From assembly GCA_002010305.1 (NCBI GenBank), contig MTND01000025.1, positions 1-53,187 of the forward strand: DNA of 53,187 nucleotides. The letters are read 5' to 3'. The notes under the pieces were generated by a model. The model made no database searches. It saw only the letters and a list, made by a program, of their open reading frames with translations, and had not been told where the DNA came from. A program made the position numbers and the translations under genes. This DNA comes from Archaeoglobi archaeon JdFR-42 (GTDB taxonomy: Archaea > Halobacteriota > Archaeoglobi > Archaeoglobales > JdFR-42). Positions 1 through 6,799 of this stretch are shown here, in pieces; the stretch's first letter is position 1, and each line of letters starts with the position of its first letter.

Positions 1-177
1 ATGATTTTCGATAACGTGATTGAGCTGGAAAGGGAATACAGTGATGGGGATATAAACAGATCCATCAAGCTTATAAAGCTTTCAAAATATCTGGACTACA
101 GTCAGGTGGAGTATAGAATAGAAAGGGACGGAATGTATTTGACAGGTCCATTGATGAAGAATTGCAGGATATTATAG
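1..177 (+). pseudogene. Short broken coding remnant at window edge
   Basis: An open frame runs from base 1 to a TAG at 175-177 (58 codons, starting ATG). It is rich in charged and hydrophobic residues (EREYSDGDINRSIKLIKLSKYLDYS). Near base 150 a different frame continues plausibly as DEELQDIIGTETLNF before stopping, so a single-base indel close to the 3' end is likely. The gene may also extend left of the window. I do not recognise a family. It lies in a stretch where several frames are broken, so I treat it as a decayed gene. Confidence 0.3.
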
Positions 178-195
178 GGACAGAAACTCTCAATT

Positions 196-400
196 TTTAG
201 TTATCTGGAGATTCTTGAATCTCTCGTATTTTAACTCCTCTTTTAGGTTTTCCTCTTTTAATCCACAGTTCAAACAAGATATCTTGGTTCGATTTCTTCA
301 TCTAAAACCTCTTTTAATAATTTCCCAACTTGCCTTTCAACCAGAGGATTGCTTCTTTAAACCTTTCAACATCCTTTTTGAATTCACTTGTAGTGCTAAC
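196..400 (-). pseudogene. Multiply frameshifted remnant, unknown protein
   Basis: On the minus strand three successive frames each read like protein: EFKKDVERFKEAILW, then VGKLLKEVLDEEIEPRYL, then CLNCGLKEENLKEELKYERF ending at a stop near 196. Together they look like one helical protein with a single CxxC, broken by at least two indels. No family was recognised. This is inference from codon-level plausibility only. Confidence 0.3.
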
Positions 401-404
401 TGTA

Positions 405-794
405 TGCCATTTTGAGAAATTAAAAAGCAAAATAGATGAAATTACTGGAAATTTAGATTTGAGAACGACCAATGATTATATAGGATTTGCGTTACATGGC
501 AGATTATTCTGTTTAGTATTTGTTCAGAAACAAGGATTGAAGATTGCTCTACCTCTTAAAGGAGATACTGAAAGCGATAGATTTGGTGGATGCCCTCCAG
601 ATGAAAGGTGGGGTACATCTAAAGATTACTTGGGAAGAAGAAATCGATGAAGAACACTGGAATGGATAAGATTGGCTCACAGAAAAGTGAAGGAAGGTTG
701 AAATGCAGATTGACCTCCACAAAGTTTTGAGCAAATAGAAAAGAGTTATGCCGAGGTTATAAGCCTCATAAAAAAGAGAATTGTCGATTTAAAG
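405..794 (+). pseudogene. DUF5655-like domain remnant, frameshifted
   Basis: The frame entered around 405-580 reads FEKLKSKIDEITGNLDL, then NDYIGFALHGRLFCLVFVQK and GLKIALPLKGD. This resembles the DUF5655 pattern of a helix followed by paired strands. Around 590 the likely continuation (GGVHLKITWEEEIDEEHW) is in another frame and stops at about 670. A third frame, EQIEKSYAEVISLIKKR, then leads into the HATPase-like gene that starts near 795. At least two indels are needed to join these pieces. The family guess is modest. Confidence 0.3.
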
Positions 795-1352
795 TTGGAG
801 AGAGAAGAGATTTTTGAGTATCCTCTACGGGCTATTAGGGAAATAATAGTTAATGCTGTAGCCCATAGGGATTACTCTTCAAAATCTCCGGTGTACATAA
901 GGATATTTGAAGACAGACTTGAAGTAGAAAATCCCGGAAATCTGCTTGAATTGAGTATAGACGATTTGAAGAAGCCCCATCGCTCAGTGTTAAGAAATCC
1001 AAAGATTGCTGAAGTTCTGTATTACATAGGATTCATCGAAAAGTGGGGAACTGGAACTCTTGTGGTAATAAAATCCTGCTTGGAAAACGGAAACGATGAA
1101 CCAATTTTTGAGAGTAATGGAACGTTTAAAGTTATAATACACTCTTCAGTGAACTTCCAGTTTAATGAAATCGAGGGAAAAATACTGGAATACTTGAAAG
1201 AGAAAAAAGTTGCGAGGAGAAAAGAGATAGAGAAACTTCTTGGTGTGAAAGAAAGTACTGCAAGGAGGTATCTTGAAAACCTTCAGAAGAAGGGGTTAGT
1301 ATCTAAAGTCGGGAAAGGAAGAGAAACAAAATACGTAATTGTCGAAATTTGA
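795..1352 (+). CDS. C-terminal half of AlbA_2/HATPase_c_4-type transcriptional regulator (5' truncated)
   Basis: The 185-residue product begins EYPLRAIREIIVNAVAHRDYS, the signature of the RecG-C-like/HATPase_c_4 domain (PF13749 type). In intact proteins this follows an N-terminal AlbA_2 DNA-binding domain. Residues about 8-115 cover the ATPase-like part, including GFIEKWGTGT. Residues about 120-185 form a winged helix (KILEYLKEKKVARRKEIEKLL and a wing ending KYVIVEI). The AlbA_2 half is missing: coding-like sequence continues upstream (SLIKKRIVDLKLE) but meets stops. The start used is a TTG with no clear ribosome site. It is probably the surviving half of a pseudogene. The family is reasonably sure; activity is doubtful. 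Confidence 0.6.
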   Translation: MEREEIFEYPLRAIREIIVNAVAHRDYSSKSPVYIRIFEDRLEVENPGNLLELSIDDLKKPHRSVLRNPKIAEVLYYIGFIEKWGTGTLVVIKSCLENGNDEPIFESNGTFKVIIHSSVNFQFNEIEGKILEYLKEKKVARRKEIEKLLGVKESTARRYLENLQKKGLVSKVGKGRETKYVIVEI

Positions 1353-1373
1353 GTTTGCTTTTAATTTTCAGAT

Positions 1374-1685
1374 TTAGAAATTCATCAGAAAAGCTCCTGT
1401 AGCAATTCTTTTCCAAAATTGCCCGTTCTGTATACCTTGATCCTTTTTAACGATCCTCTCTTTACTCAAATCGACTCCTTTCACACCATTTCTCTCTGGA
1501 AACTCTATGATTGCAGGATTATCAATGTAAACTGAATAAATTCCACCATTTTCTAAATCCAACTTCTTCTTCGAGTTCGGTCTTCTTTTACTCAGATGGC
1601 CTGTATTTCTCGAAGTTACAGCTAAATAGATTACGTCCTTTGCAGAAGACTGTAGTTCTCCTACTTCCCATGCTGGTAATTCCAC
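1374..1685 (-). CDS. Hypothetical protein, about 103 aa
   Basis: An open frame on the minus strand starts at a GTG and encodes a basic protein with an ordered look. It includes AVTSRNTGHLSKRRPNSKK, LDLENGGIYSVYIDNP and QNGQFWKRIATGAFLMNF at the C-terminus. The frame stays open upstream for about 20 further codons without an ATG, so the N-terminus may be missing. I do not recognise a family. It lies tail-to-tail with the truncated regulator gene and next to another broken gene, so it may be a fragment. Confidence 0.35.
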   Translation of the reverse strand: MELPAWEVGELQSSAKDVIYLAVTSRNTGHLSKRRPNSKKKLDLENGGIYSVYIDNPAIIEFPERNGVKGVDLSKERIVKKDQGIQNGQFWKRIATGAFLMNF

Positions 1686-1740
1686 CAGTAGGGAATCAAT
1701 AGTCCTCTTTAGGGTTGAGGTATTTCTCTTTCTATTGCAT

Positions 1741-2270
1741 CACTGTATGATTCCTTCTATGATTCTATCTATCAATTTTCCAACCTTTTTTATTGCTTCT
1801 TCTATATCCTCTACCCTTAGGGACTATATTATCATCCCAAATCTTGGATTCTCGTTATCTACCTCTACTTGCGTTATCTTTTCTTTCTTCAGATTGTCTC
1901 TTTCTCTTTCCAATTCAATTCTTAGCTTTTTTGCTATTTCTTTCCATATTTCTAGCTCTGAGCGTGGTGTTTTAAGTTCTATTAAAAACCTAAATATTAT
2001 TTGCCCTTCTGGTTCCGATCCGAGTACTGTCCTCTTAATCTTGTATTTTAAAGATTTCTTTTCATTTATTATAAAATTTTTAGGATATATCTTTATCCTT
2101 TTGTCTTTATAGTGTCCCCTTAAATCCACAGGTAGATACATTGCAAAGTGGTCGTAAATTTCTTTTCTAATTTCCTCTAGCTTTGTCATTTTTGCAGCTC
2201 TCCAGCTAAGAAACGCAAATATAACTGCCAAAATCGAGACCACCAGTGTCGCTATATCTATCCCATTCAT
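1741..2270 (-). pseudogene. Membrane-anchored hypothetical protein with 3' frameshift
   Basis: From the ATG at 2270 the frame encodes one N-terminal transmembrane helix (IATLVVSILAVIFAFLSW, residues about 5-22). A cytoplasmic domain follows with a predicted coiled coil (EIWKEIAKKLRIELERERDN, residues about 107-126). The frame ends at 1824. Immediately downstream another frame continues sensibly (SLRVEDIEEAIKKVGKLIDR, then IIEGIIQ) to a stop at about 1741. A one-base change near 1825 probably removed the natural C-terminus. The family is unknown. The protein may still be made as a slightly shortened form. Confidence 0.45.
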
Positions 2271-2382
2271 AACCTCTCTTCAACATAGGATCTTATGATT
2301 TTTAAAAATTTAGATTGTTTTACTTGAATCTCATCAAATCTTCTCAGGAAGAATTAACTTAAGCGCCCCATCTTTATATAGG

Positions 2383-2616
2383 ATGCTTATCCCACTGATT
2401 GTCTCAAGCACAGCCTTTATCTCAAAATCATCCGTGATTGAACTACACTTTGCTTACGGAGCTTCTCCCGAACTTACTGTCTTTCTGCATGAACTTGCAC
2501 ATGCTGTTGATGATCATCTCTATGGCATACATGGCGATCAGATACCATTGCATGAAGTTGTTACCGAGTTCGATGCAGCTGTCATAGCTTTCATAAGAAA
2601 AGTTCAATATCGATGA
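2383..2616 (+). pseudogene. ArdC-like zincin metallopeptidase fragment
   Basis: The 77-residue frame carries LHELAHAVDDHLYG followed by LHEVVTEFDAAVIAF. The HExxH zinc motif and a downstream glutamate in a VxE(F/L)xAA context are the hallmark of the zincin domain of ArdC-type antirestriction proteins and related mobile-element peptidases. The N-terminal single-strand-DNA-binding part is absent. Just after the stop another frame reads NIDDNGAL, so the 3' end is also frameshifted. This is most likely a relic of an integrated element. Confidence 0.45.
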
Positions 2617-2854
2617 CAATGGAGCGTTATAAAGCTGATGCTGCCCGAAGACTACTGACCTCAATTTCTTTTTTATCTATAAATTTTTTAATATTTTCTA
2701 TTCAAGTTTTACACAGTCCTTCAAATGAATTACAACCGGTTTGGAAAGTATTTCGCCATGTAGCTCTCGGAGGGTAGATAACGTAACGTAGCTATTAAAA
2801 AAGTAGGTAGCTGCTTTAATTTTTACTCGGTGTGGATACAAAGTTAACTTTACC

Positions 2855-4015
2855 TTATCCGAACGGGCCATATTTAACACCTAAATTCTCTAAAAATTGT
2901 TTGAGTCTATCAGCTAATTCATCATATGTTCTTACCTCATAGTTTTTTAGTTCTGCATTAAGTTGCTTTAAACGATCTCTCTCTTCTGAGGTTAAACTTG
3001 TACTCAGGCCTATTATAAGGAGACCATGAACCTTTTCTGCTTTCATATCTGAATACCTCCACGACCTCATATACTCAATATTGTTTCTAATATAGTTCAG
3101 GTATCCTTCTATCTGAGCTTTAGCATCTTTTAGGTGCTTATGTTCAGGTATAAATTTTCCACTTGTGAATAATCTTTTCTTTGGGGATTCTAGTTCGACT
3201 ATAATGTATTCGCCTCCTGGCGTCTTTATGATGAAATCCGGTACTAGATCCTCAGAAAGCCTTGGCTTAGATTCAACACTTTCATACCCCATCCAAAGGA
3301 AGTATGGATGGTCTTTTAAGAATTCTTGCATCTCTGGCTCGTCAATGTCTTCTTCATGTAATAGTTCCTCAAACTCTTGAAGCGCTTTTACAAGTATGGT
3401 TACTGGGATTTTTGGTATTAGAGCATCTAAGTATCTCCGTGTTTCCAATGTTGCATGCTGTATGGCCATCTCCTTAGTATAGTATTCTTTTGTGCTTGTA
3501 CCGATAAGCCATAAGAATCCTATCCTTCTTACGATTCTCTGACCATTCTTTACATATGCGATGCCTACATCAACCAATTTTACACTACCAGCATTTACTC
3601 TCACAAAAAGAATTGGTTTTTCCATAACAAATGTTGTGGATTTAAATAAGCAGTCGATAATGTCTTTAAATAGATCATAGAATTCTTTTGTAACGAGATT
3701 CACATTCTCAATTCGAGTGAATTCACCGTTTATTACGAAGAAACCCCTCTCACTATTGTTGGAAAGTTTATGAAGAACACATTCTTCGATGCGCTTATCC
3801 GTCTTGCGGACAGTTATCTCCCAATTTTTACTTCTCTCTACAAATTCAATTGCGACACCATTCTTCTCCGAGATTATACAAGCTATTCGGTGAGGATGTC
3901 GCATATACTCTGGAAATATAAGCTCAGCGTTTAGGTATTGGGATACAGCATCTTCAATATGTTTAACAAAGGAAAGTACGAACTCCTTAAGTTGACCTCG
4001 TGAAACTCTATCCAT
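2855..4015 (-). CDS. Shedu-like (DUF4263) nuclease, putative anti-phage protein
   Basis: The 386-residue protein has an N-terminal region of unknown family (about 1-200) and a C-terminal PD-(D/E)xK-type domain (about 208-330). The latter shows EMQEFLKDHPYFL (228-240), DLVPDFII (256-263), YIIVELESP (270-278) and AKAQIEGYLNYI (298-309). These match the Shedu/SduA DUF4263 pattern of helix, PDF strand, ExK strand, then QI helix. D260 and E274 are the expected metal ligands. The lysine position appears as E276 (ELE), with K279/K280 nearby, so catalysis is uncertain. Known Shedu proteins are single-gene anti-phage systems with variable N-terminal sensor regions. The gene is monocistronic, intact, and sits among decayed genes. 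A TATA-like element lies about 33 bp upstream of the ATG. Confidence 0.75.
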   Translation of the reverse strand: MDRVSRGQLKEFVLSFVKHIEDAVSQYLNAELIFPEYMRHPHRIACIISEKNGVAIEFVERSKNWEITVRKTDKRIEECVLHKLSNNSERGFFVINGEFTRIENVNLVTKEFYDLFKDIIDCLFKSTTFVMEKPILFVRVNAGSVKLVDVGIAYVKNGQRIVRRIGFLWLIGTSTKEYYTKEMAIQHATLETRRYLDALIPKIPVTILVKALQEFEELLHEEDIDEPEMQEFLKDHPYFLWMGYESVESKPRLSEDLVPDFIIKTPGGEYIIVELESPKKRLFTSGKFIPEHKHLKDAKAQIEGYLNYIRNNIEYMRSWRYSDMKAEKVHGLLIIGLSTSLTSEERDRLKQLNAELKNYEVRTYDELADRLKQFLENLGVKYGPFG

Positions 4016-4044
4016 GTTATTTATTCATGAAGTTATTTGTTTTT

Positions 4045-4052
4045 TTAAATAT
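4045..4052 (-). promoter_or_regulatory. TATA-like element of the Shedu-like gene
   Basis: On the minus strand this reads ATATTTAA, 30-37 bp before the ATG at 4015. There is no Shine-Dalgarno sequence before that ATG, consistent with a leaderless or short-leader archaeal transcript. Identified by eye. Confidence 0.4.
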
Positions 4053-4347
4053 TTTTGGTATCCCATATTTGAGATCTTTCAGCCACACACCCTAGATGCG
4101 GCTCCCAGCAGAGAAGCCTTGTGGAGGTGGTTTGGATGAGTTTTGTAGTATACCCGGTTTATAGAAACATTGGATGCTTTGAGCTCGTTTACACTAGATA
4201 TTCGGCAATGAAGGCCGTTGAAATGATGCTATGCTGTAAGTGTAGTGTAATTGTTAAAGTTGTTCTGGAGGCTTAGCTATGTCACCAGAAACAGAGTACT
4301 AAGAAAGAAAATTCGTATTGGTCGTTTACAGATAAACAAGACAGAGT
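4053..4347. other. Intergenic stretch with no supportable gene
   Basis: An open frame of about 68 codons on the + strand ends at about 4276 (it contains CFELVYTRYSAMKAVEMM) but has no recognisable family and no convincing start. I see no RNA gene, repeat or terminator here. Confidence 0.4.
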
Positions 4348-4500
4348 TCAGTGTTCTGCCTTTCCAAACTTTGAAGCAGTTATCTCTAATGCGTTAGCCA
4401 GAAGAATTACCGCATATGCGTGGCATGGATGACCCATACATTCCAGACAATTTTCATCTCCACTTATCTCGCCCGAAACTGGGCACCAGAAGTCAGCCAT
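4348..4500 (-). CDS. Small four-cysteine protein, 50 aa
   Basis: An ATG at 4500 opens a 50-residue frame: MADFWCPVSGEISGDENC, then LECMGHPCHAYAVILLANAL. Cysteines 6, 18, 21 and 26 are spaced like a small metal-binding knuckle, followed by an amphipathic helix. An AT-rich element resembling a TATA box (TTTATAAATAAT) lies about 20-30 bp upstream. Codon-level content and the TGA stop look natural. I do not know the family. It is on the same strand as its neighbours but separated from them, so it is probably transcribed alone. Confidence 0.5.
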   Translation of the reverse strand: MADFWCPVSGEISGDENCLECMGHPCHAYAVILLANALEITASKFGKAEH

Positions 4501-4598
4501 GATATAATATTTTTTAGAGATTATTTATAAAATTTCTCTCTGTACGTGGATTAATGAAACTGGTTCTCACTTATTTTAAGATGATGAGGTCAAATGAG

Positions 4599-4790
4599 TT
4601 ATTTCCCCCTTTTCCTTATGACCTTTTCCAGCCTGCTCTCTAACATATCAGAGTCTGTGTACGGACACTGGATATAATGCTCCACCGCTTTAGCAAGAGC
4701 ATCTTTTGTCGTACTCTCACCACTTCTCTCCTTCAGCTGTGCAAGAACTTCTTCTGTGAGCACGGTTTGGGAATGTACTAGCCTTACCAT
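4599..4790 (-). CDS. DUF5371-type small protein
   Basis: The 63-residue protein (MVRLVHSQTVLTEEVLAQL, then TTKDALAKAVEHYIQCPYT, ending in a basic tail KVIRKRGK) matches my memory of the DUF5371 family found in Methanosarcina and relatives. Its helix pattern recalls ribbon-helix-helix or antitoxin-like DNA-binding proteins, but no function is established. A strong ribosome binding site (AAGGTGGTGA) sits 4-5 bases before the ATG. A TATA-like CATTTAAA lies further upstream. Confidence 0.6.
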   Translation of the reverse strand: MVRLVHSQTVLTEEVLAQLKERSGESTTKDALAKAVEHYIQCPYTDSDMLESRLEKVIRKRGK

Positions 4791-4841
4791 TCAATCACCA
4801 CCTTTATCATGACATAACCATTTTAGACCTTTAAATGCAAG

Positions 4842-5383
4842 CTAACTTATAGATCGGAGTCTTTCAACCATCTCTATATGCTCTTCCTCCCATTCTACCA
4901 GAGTTTCGAGAGTGGAGATCAGCTTCTCTCCTATCTGTTCATCGCACATGGCCTCTATACCCATCTTTCCAGCTTTCAGATCCTCGAGAAGACTTTTATA
5001 GAAGTCTCTGGCCAGGGTCTCGATTTTCTTTAAGGTGAGATACCTCTGGTCGAAGAACATATCTTTAAAGTTGTAATCCCTGACTTCGATGATAGAAAGA
5101 GCTCCAACATGGAAGCATTCCACCACTTCTGCGAGCATGGCCTTGTGATATTCATAATCTCTGAGCAGCGTATAAAGAATTTTCCTGCATTCAGGGTCGT
5201 CTTCTACAAGATATAGTTGCATCACAACTTGAGAATCTCTCTCCTCAATTTCCAAGGCTCTCTTGATCAGACCTACCAGTACTTTTTCATCGACTTCTTC
5301 CAGATTCTCATTACCCCCCCCCCCGGGAGTTTAAACCGCTTCGTTAGAACTTCACTAATTTCTCCTTCTTTTCTATTATCCAT
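4842..5383 (-). pseudogene. Ferritin-like (rubrerythrin-type) protein interrupted at a G11 tract
   Basis: Reading from the ATG at 5383 gives MDNRKEGEISEVLTKRFKLP and then a run of glycines encoded by an 11-base G tract (5324-5314). After the tract the frame is wrong and stops within about 15 codons. With 12 or 9 Gs it would join NENLEEVDEKVLVGLIKRAL and the long downstream frame. That frame is helical, with EEERDS-type, DYEYHKAML and EWEEEHIEMV segments, giving the two ExxH motifs and paired glutamates of a four-helix diiron ferritin-like fold. As sequenced, only an internal TTG (5255) or similar start could make the 137-residue C-terminal part. The tract may be phase-variable or miscounted. 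Confidence 0.55.
5314..5324 (-). repeat. 11-base homopolymeric G tract (C11 on the + strand)
   Basis: Eleven consecutive C residues on the + strand, followed by GGG, lie inside the 5' coding part of the ferritin-like gene. The length leaves the two halves out of frame by one base. Such tracts slip during replication and are also prone to sequencing error. Confidence 0.9.
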
Positions 5384-5747
5384 TGTATCCTGCCCCTTTC
5401 CATTTTTAAAAAATGGAAGGATATCAACCATCGCAGAAAGACTGGCCTTATCTACAATGGTCGACTATTATTATTATAACAATTATTTCATATAAATTTT
5501 TCCCCTTATAACTCATAAGGAATGAAATGGAGCAATGGAGACGATGTGAGCTCGCCCTATATAGCTAAAGCTGCCCATATCACCGATTAAAAAATTGAAG
5601 ATATTAAATCTTACCAGCAGTATTCATCCATCAGATTCTCCTTTGAATCGTAAAGATAGGCTATATCTCCATCGTTGTTCCATATGGCTTTTCTGTTTTT
5701 CCAGTAAAGTCCCTTCTAAAGTTATTTTCCTACTCCCTGAGATATCA

Positions 5748-6006
5748 CTAATAAGCCCTATCATGATGCTTGAATGTGACGAATCTAACGTAATCTCCCT
5801 CGATTTTGAATATTATGACGAAAGATCCGAGATGTGCCCTTCTCGATCCCTTCGTCTTGTACCTAGTTTGTAATGTTCTGGATTGGCGAGAATCTCTTCA
5901 ACTTTTGATTGTAATCTCTTAAAAGTGGTATAGTCCTTTTTCTTAAGTCTCTCTGCTATTTTAAGAAACTCATCGAAGAAATCTGCCTTGTAGGGTATAA
6001 CTCTTC
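5748..6006 (-). pseudogene. RelE/YafQ-family toxin pseudogene
   Basis: Two minus-strand frames together make a RelE-like toxin. The first part reads YKADFFDEFLKIAERLKKKD, then FKRLQSKVEEILANPEHYKL. After a shift near 5840 it continues SFVIIFKIEGDYVRFVTFK and ends HHDRAY at the stop 5748-5750. The final FxHHDxxY block is typical of RelE/YafQ-type mRNA interferases. There is no usable start codon: an in-frame TGA lies just upstream of RVIPYKADFF. So the gene is broken at the 5' end and in the middle. It directly follows the antitoxin-like gene, as expected of a toxin-antitoxin pair. Confidence 0.6.
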
Positions 6007-6219
6007 AAAAATAGCTTTTATCTCATTTAAGTCTCCACATCTCTTGAATTTGCCCTCATCCAGATCTTTTAATCCTCTTTTGATGCTCTCAATAAATTCT
6101 TCATCATCATAGATCAAAAGCTCATCTCTCAACTCCTCAAGTTCCTCCTTCCTCCTCTCAAGCTCCTCAATAAATTCTGTTATATCATTAACAATATCTA
6201 CCAAGACTTTAAGAGTCAT
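5956..6219 (-). CDS. Antitoxin-like protein of a decayed toxin-antitoxin pair
   Basis: The protein is about 87 residues with a long N-terminal coiled coil (IEELERRKEELEELRDELL, residues 17-35). A segment DDEEFIESIKRGLKDLDEGK follows, then KRCGDLNEI. This EEFxESIxRGLxDxxEG motif is common in archaeal RelB-like antitoxins, whose C-terminal part wraps the toxin. The last 15 residues run into the toxin coding sequence in a different frame, so the natural C-terminus may have been altered by an indel. The toxin partner immediately downstream is a pseudogene. Confidence 0.55.
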   Translation of the reverse strand: MTLKVLVDIVNDITEFIEELERRKEELEELRDELLIYDDEEFIESIKRGLKDLDEGKFKRCGDLNEIKAIFEELYPTRQISSMSFLK

Positions 6220-6689
6220 AGTATTACCGATTAGATTTAATCCCCTAATTATTTAAAAATACTTCCCACTATGAGTTACTCTGATAGCTTGATTAAAAAA
6301 TAAACTGTTCATCTCTTTAACCAAAAAAGTTCAGATAATTATCGATCGTCTATTAGAGCATACCTCTCAACTTTTGTTGTGAATTAAACATATCAACTAT
6401 GGTAACAAGACCAATTACTACTACTACGACTACTACTAATTTTTTACAATTTCATAATCTTCTCATTCTAACCGTTTATTCCTGGCTAATCTCTCCTCAA
6501 ACCCCTGTTTTCCAATCCAGATATTAACCAACCATACCAAACTCAACTGAATTTTTAACTACTACTACTACCAATTTAAAATCTACTCCATATCTCAAAT
6601 AAGCAATTTCTCCGACCAATTTCAGGAAAAAAGAATGGAGAATGCGTATCTCCACAACCATCAGAATTTCCAAAGGGGTAGTGGGGGGG
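6220..6689. other. AT-rich intergenic stretch with ACT-triplet runs
   Basis: No gene is supportable on either strand. Two short runs of ACT triplets occur, at 6417-6438 (one interruption by G) and 6558-6571, each beside AATTT sequence. A G-rich stretch follows at about 6674-6689. The function is unknown; the runs could be low-complexity drift. Confidence 0.4.
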
Positions 6690-6716
6690 TAACCGCCATA
6701 GTCACTATGGCGGTTA
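6690..6716. repeat. Perfect 12-bp inverted repeat with 3-bp spacer next to the integrase gene
   Basis: The arms TAACCGCCATAG and CTATGGCGGTTA flank TCA. The dyad is bracketed by G7 on the left and G5 on the right, about 85 bp past the 3' end of the tyrosine recombinase gene. Two 11-12 bp arms around a short spacer is the size of a tyrosine-recombinase core site (dif/att-like), although the usual spacer is 6-8 bp. The alternative reading is a transcription-terminator hairpin. No second copy was seen in this window. Confidence 0.6.
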
Positions 6717-6799
6717 GGGGGTACCTATAGGCCAACCTCCAATGAGATGGACACACCCCCTTCATTCAAAAGACATCTCACCCCAACAAGCTGATCGAC

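Noticed and set aside
2698-2880. 60-codon minus-strand frame overlapping the end of the Shedu-like gene
   Set aside because: It overlaps the nuclease gene by 26 bases, has no recognised family and no ribosome site; I could not support it.
6220-6799. CRISPR-like repeats around the integrase
   Set aside because: Only two irregular ACT runs and one dyad occur; no regularly spaced identical repeats are present.
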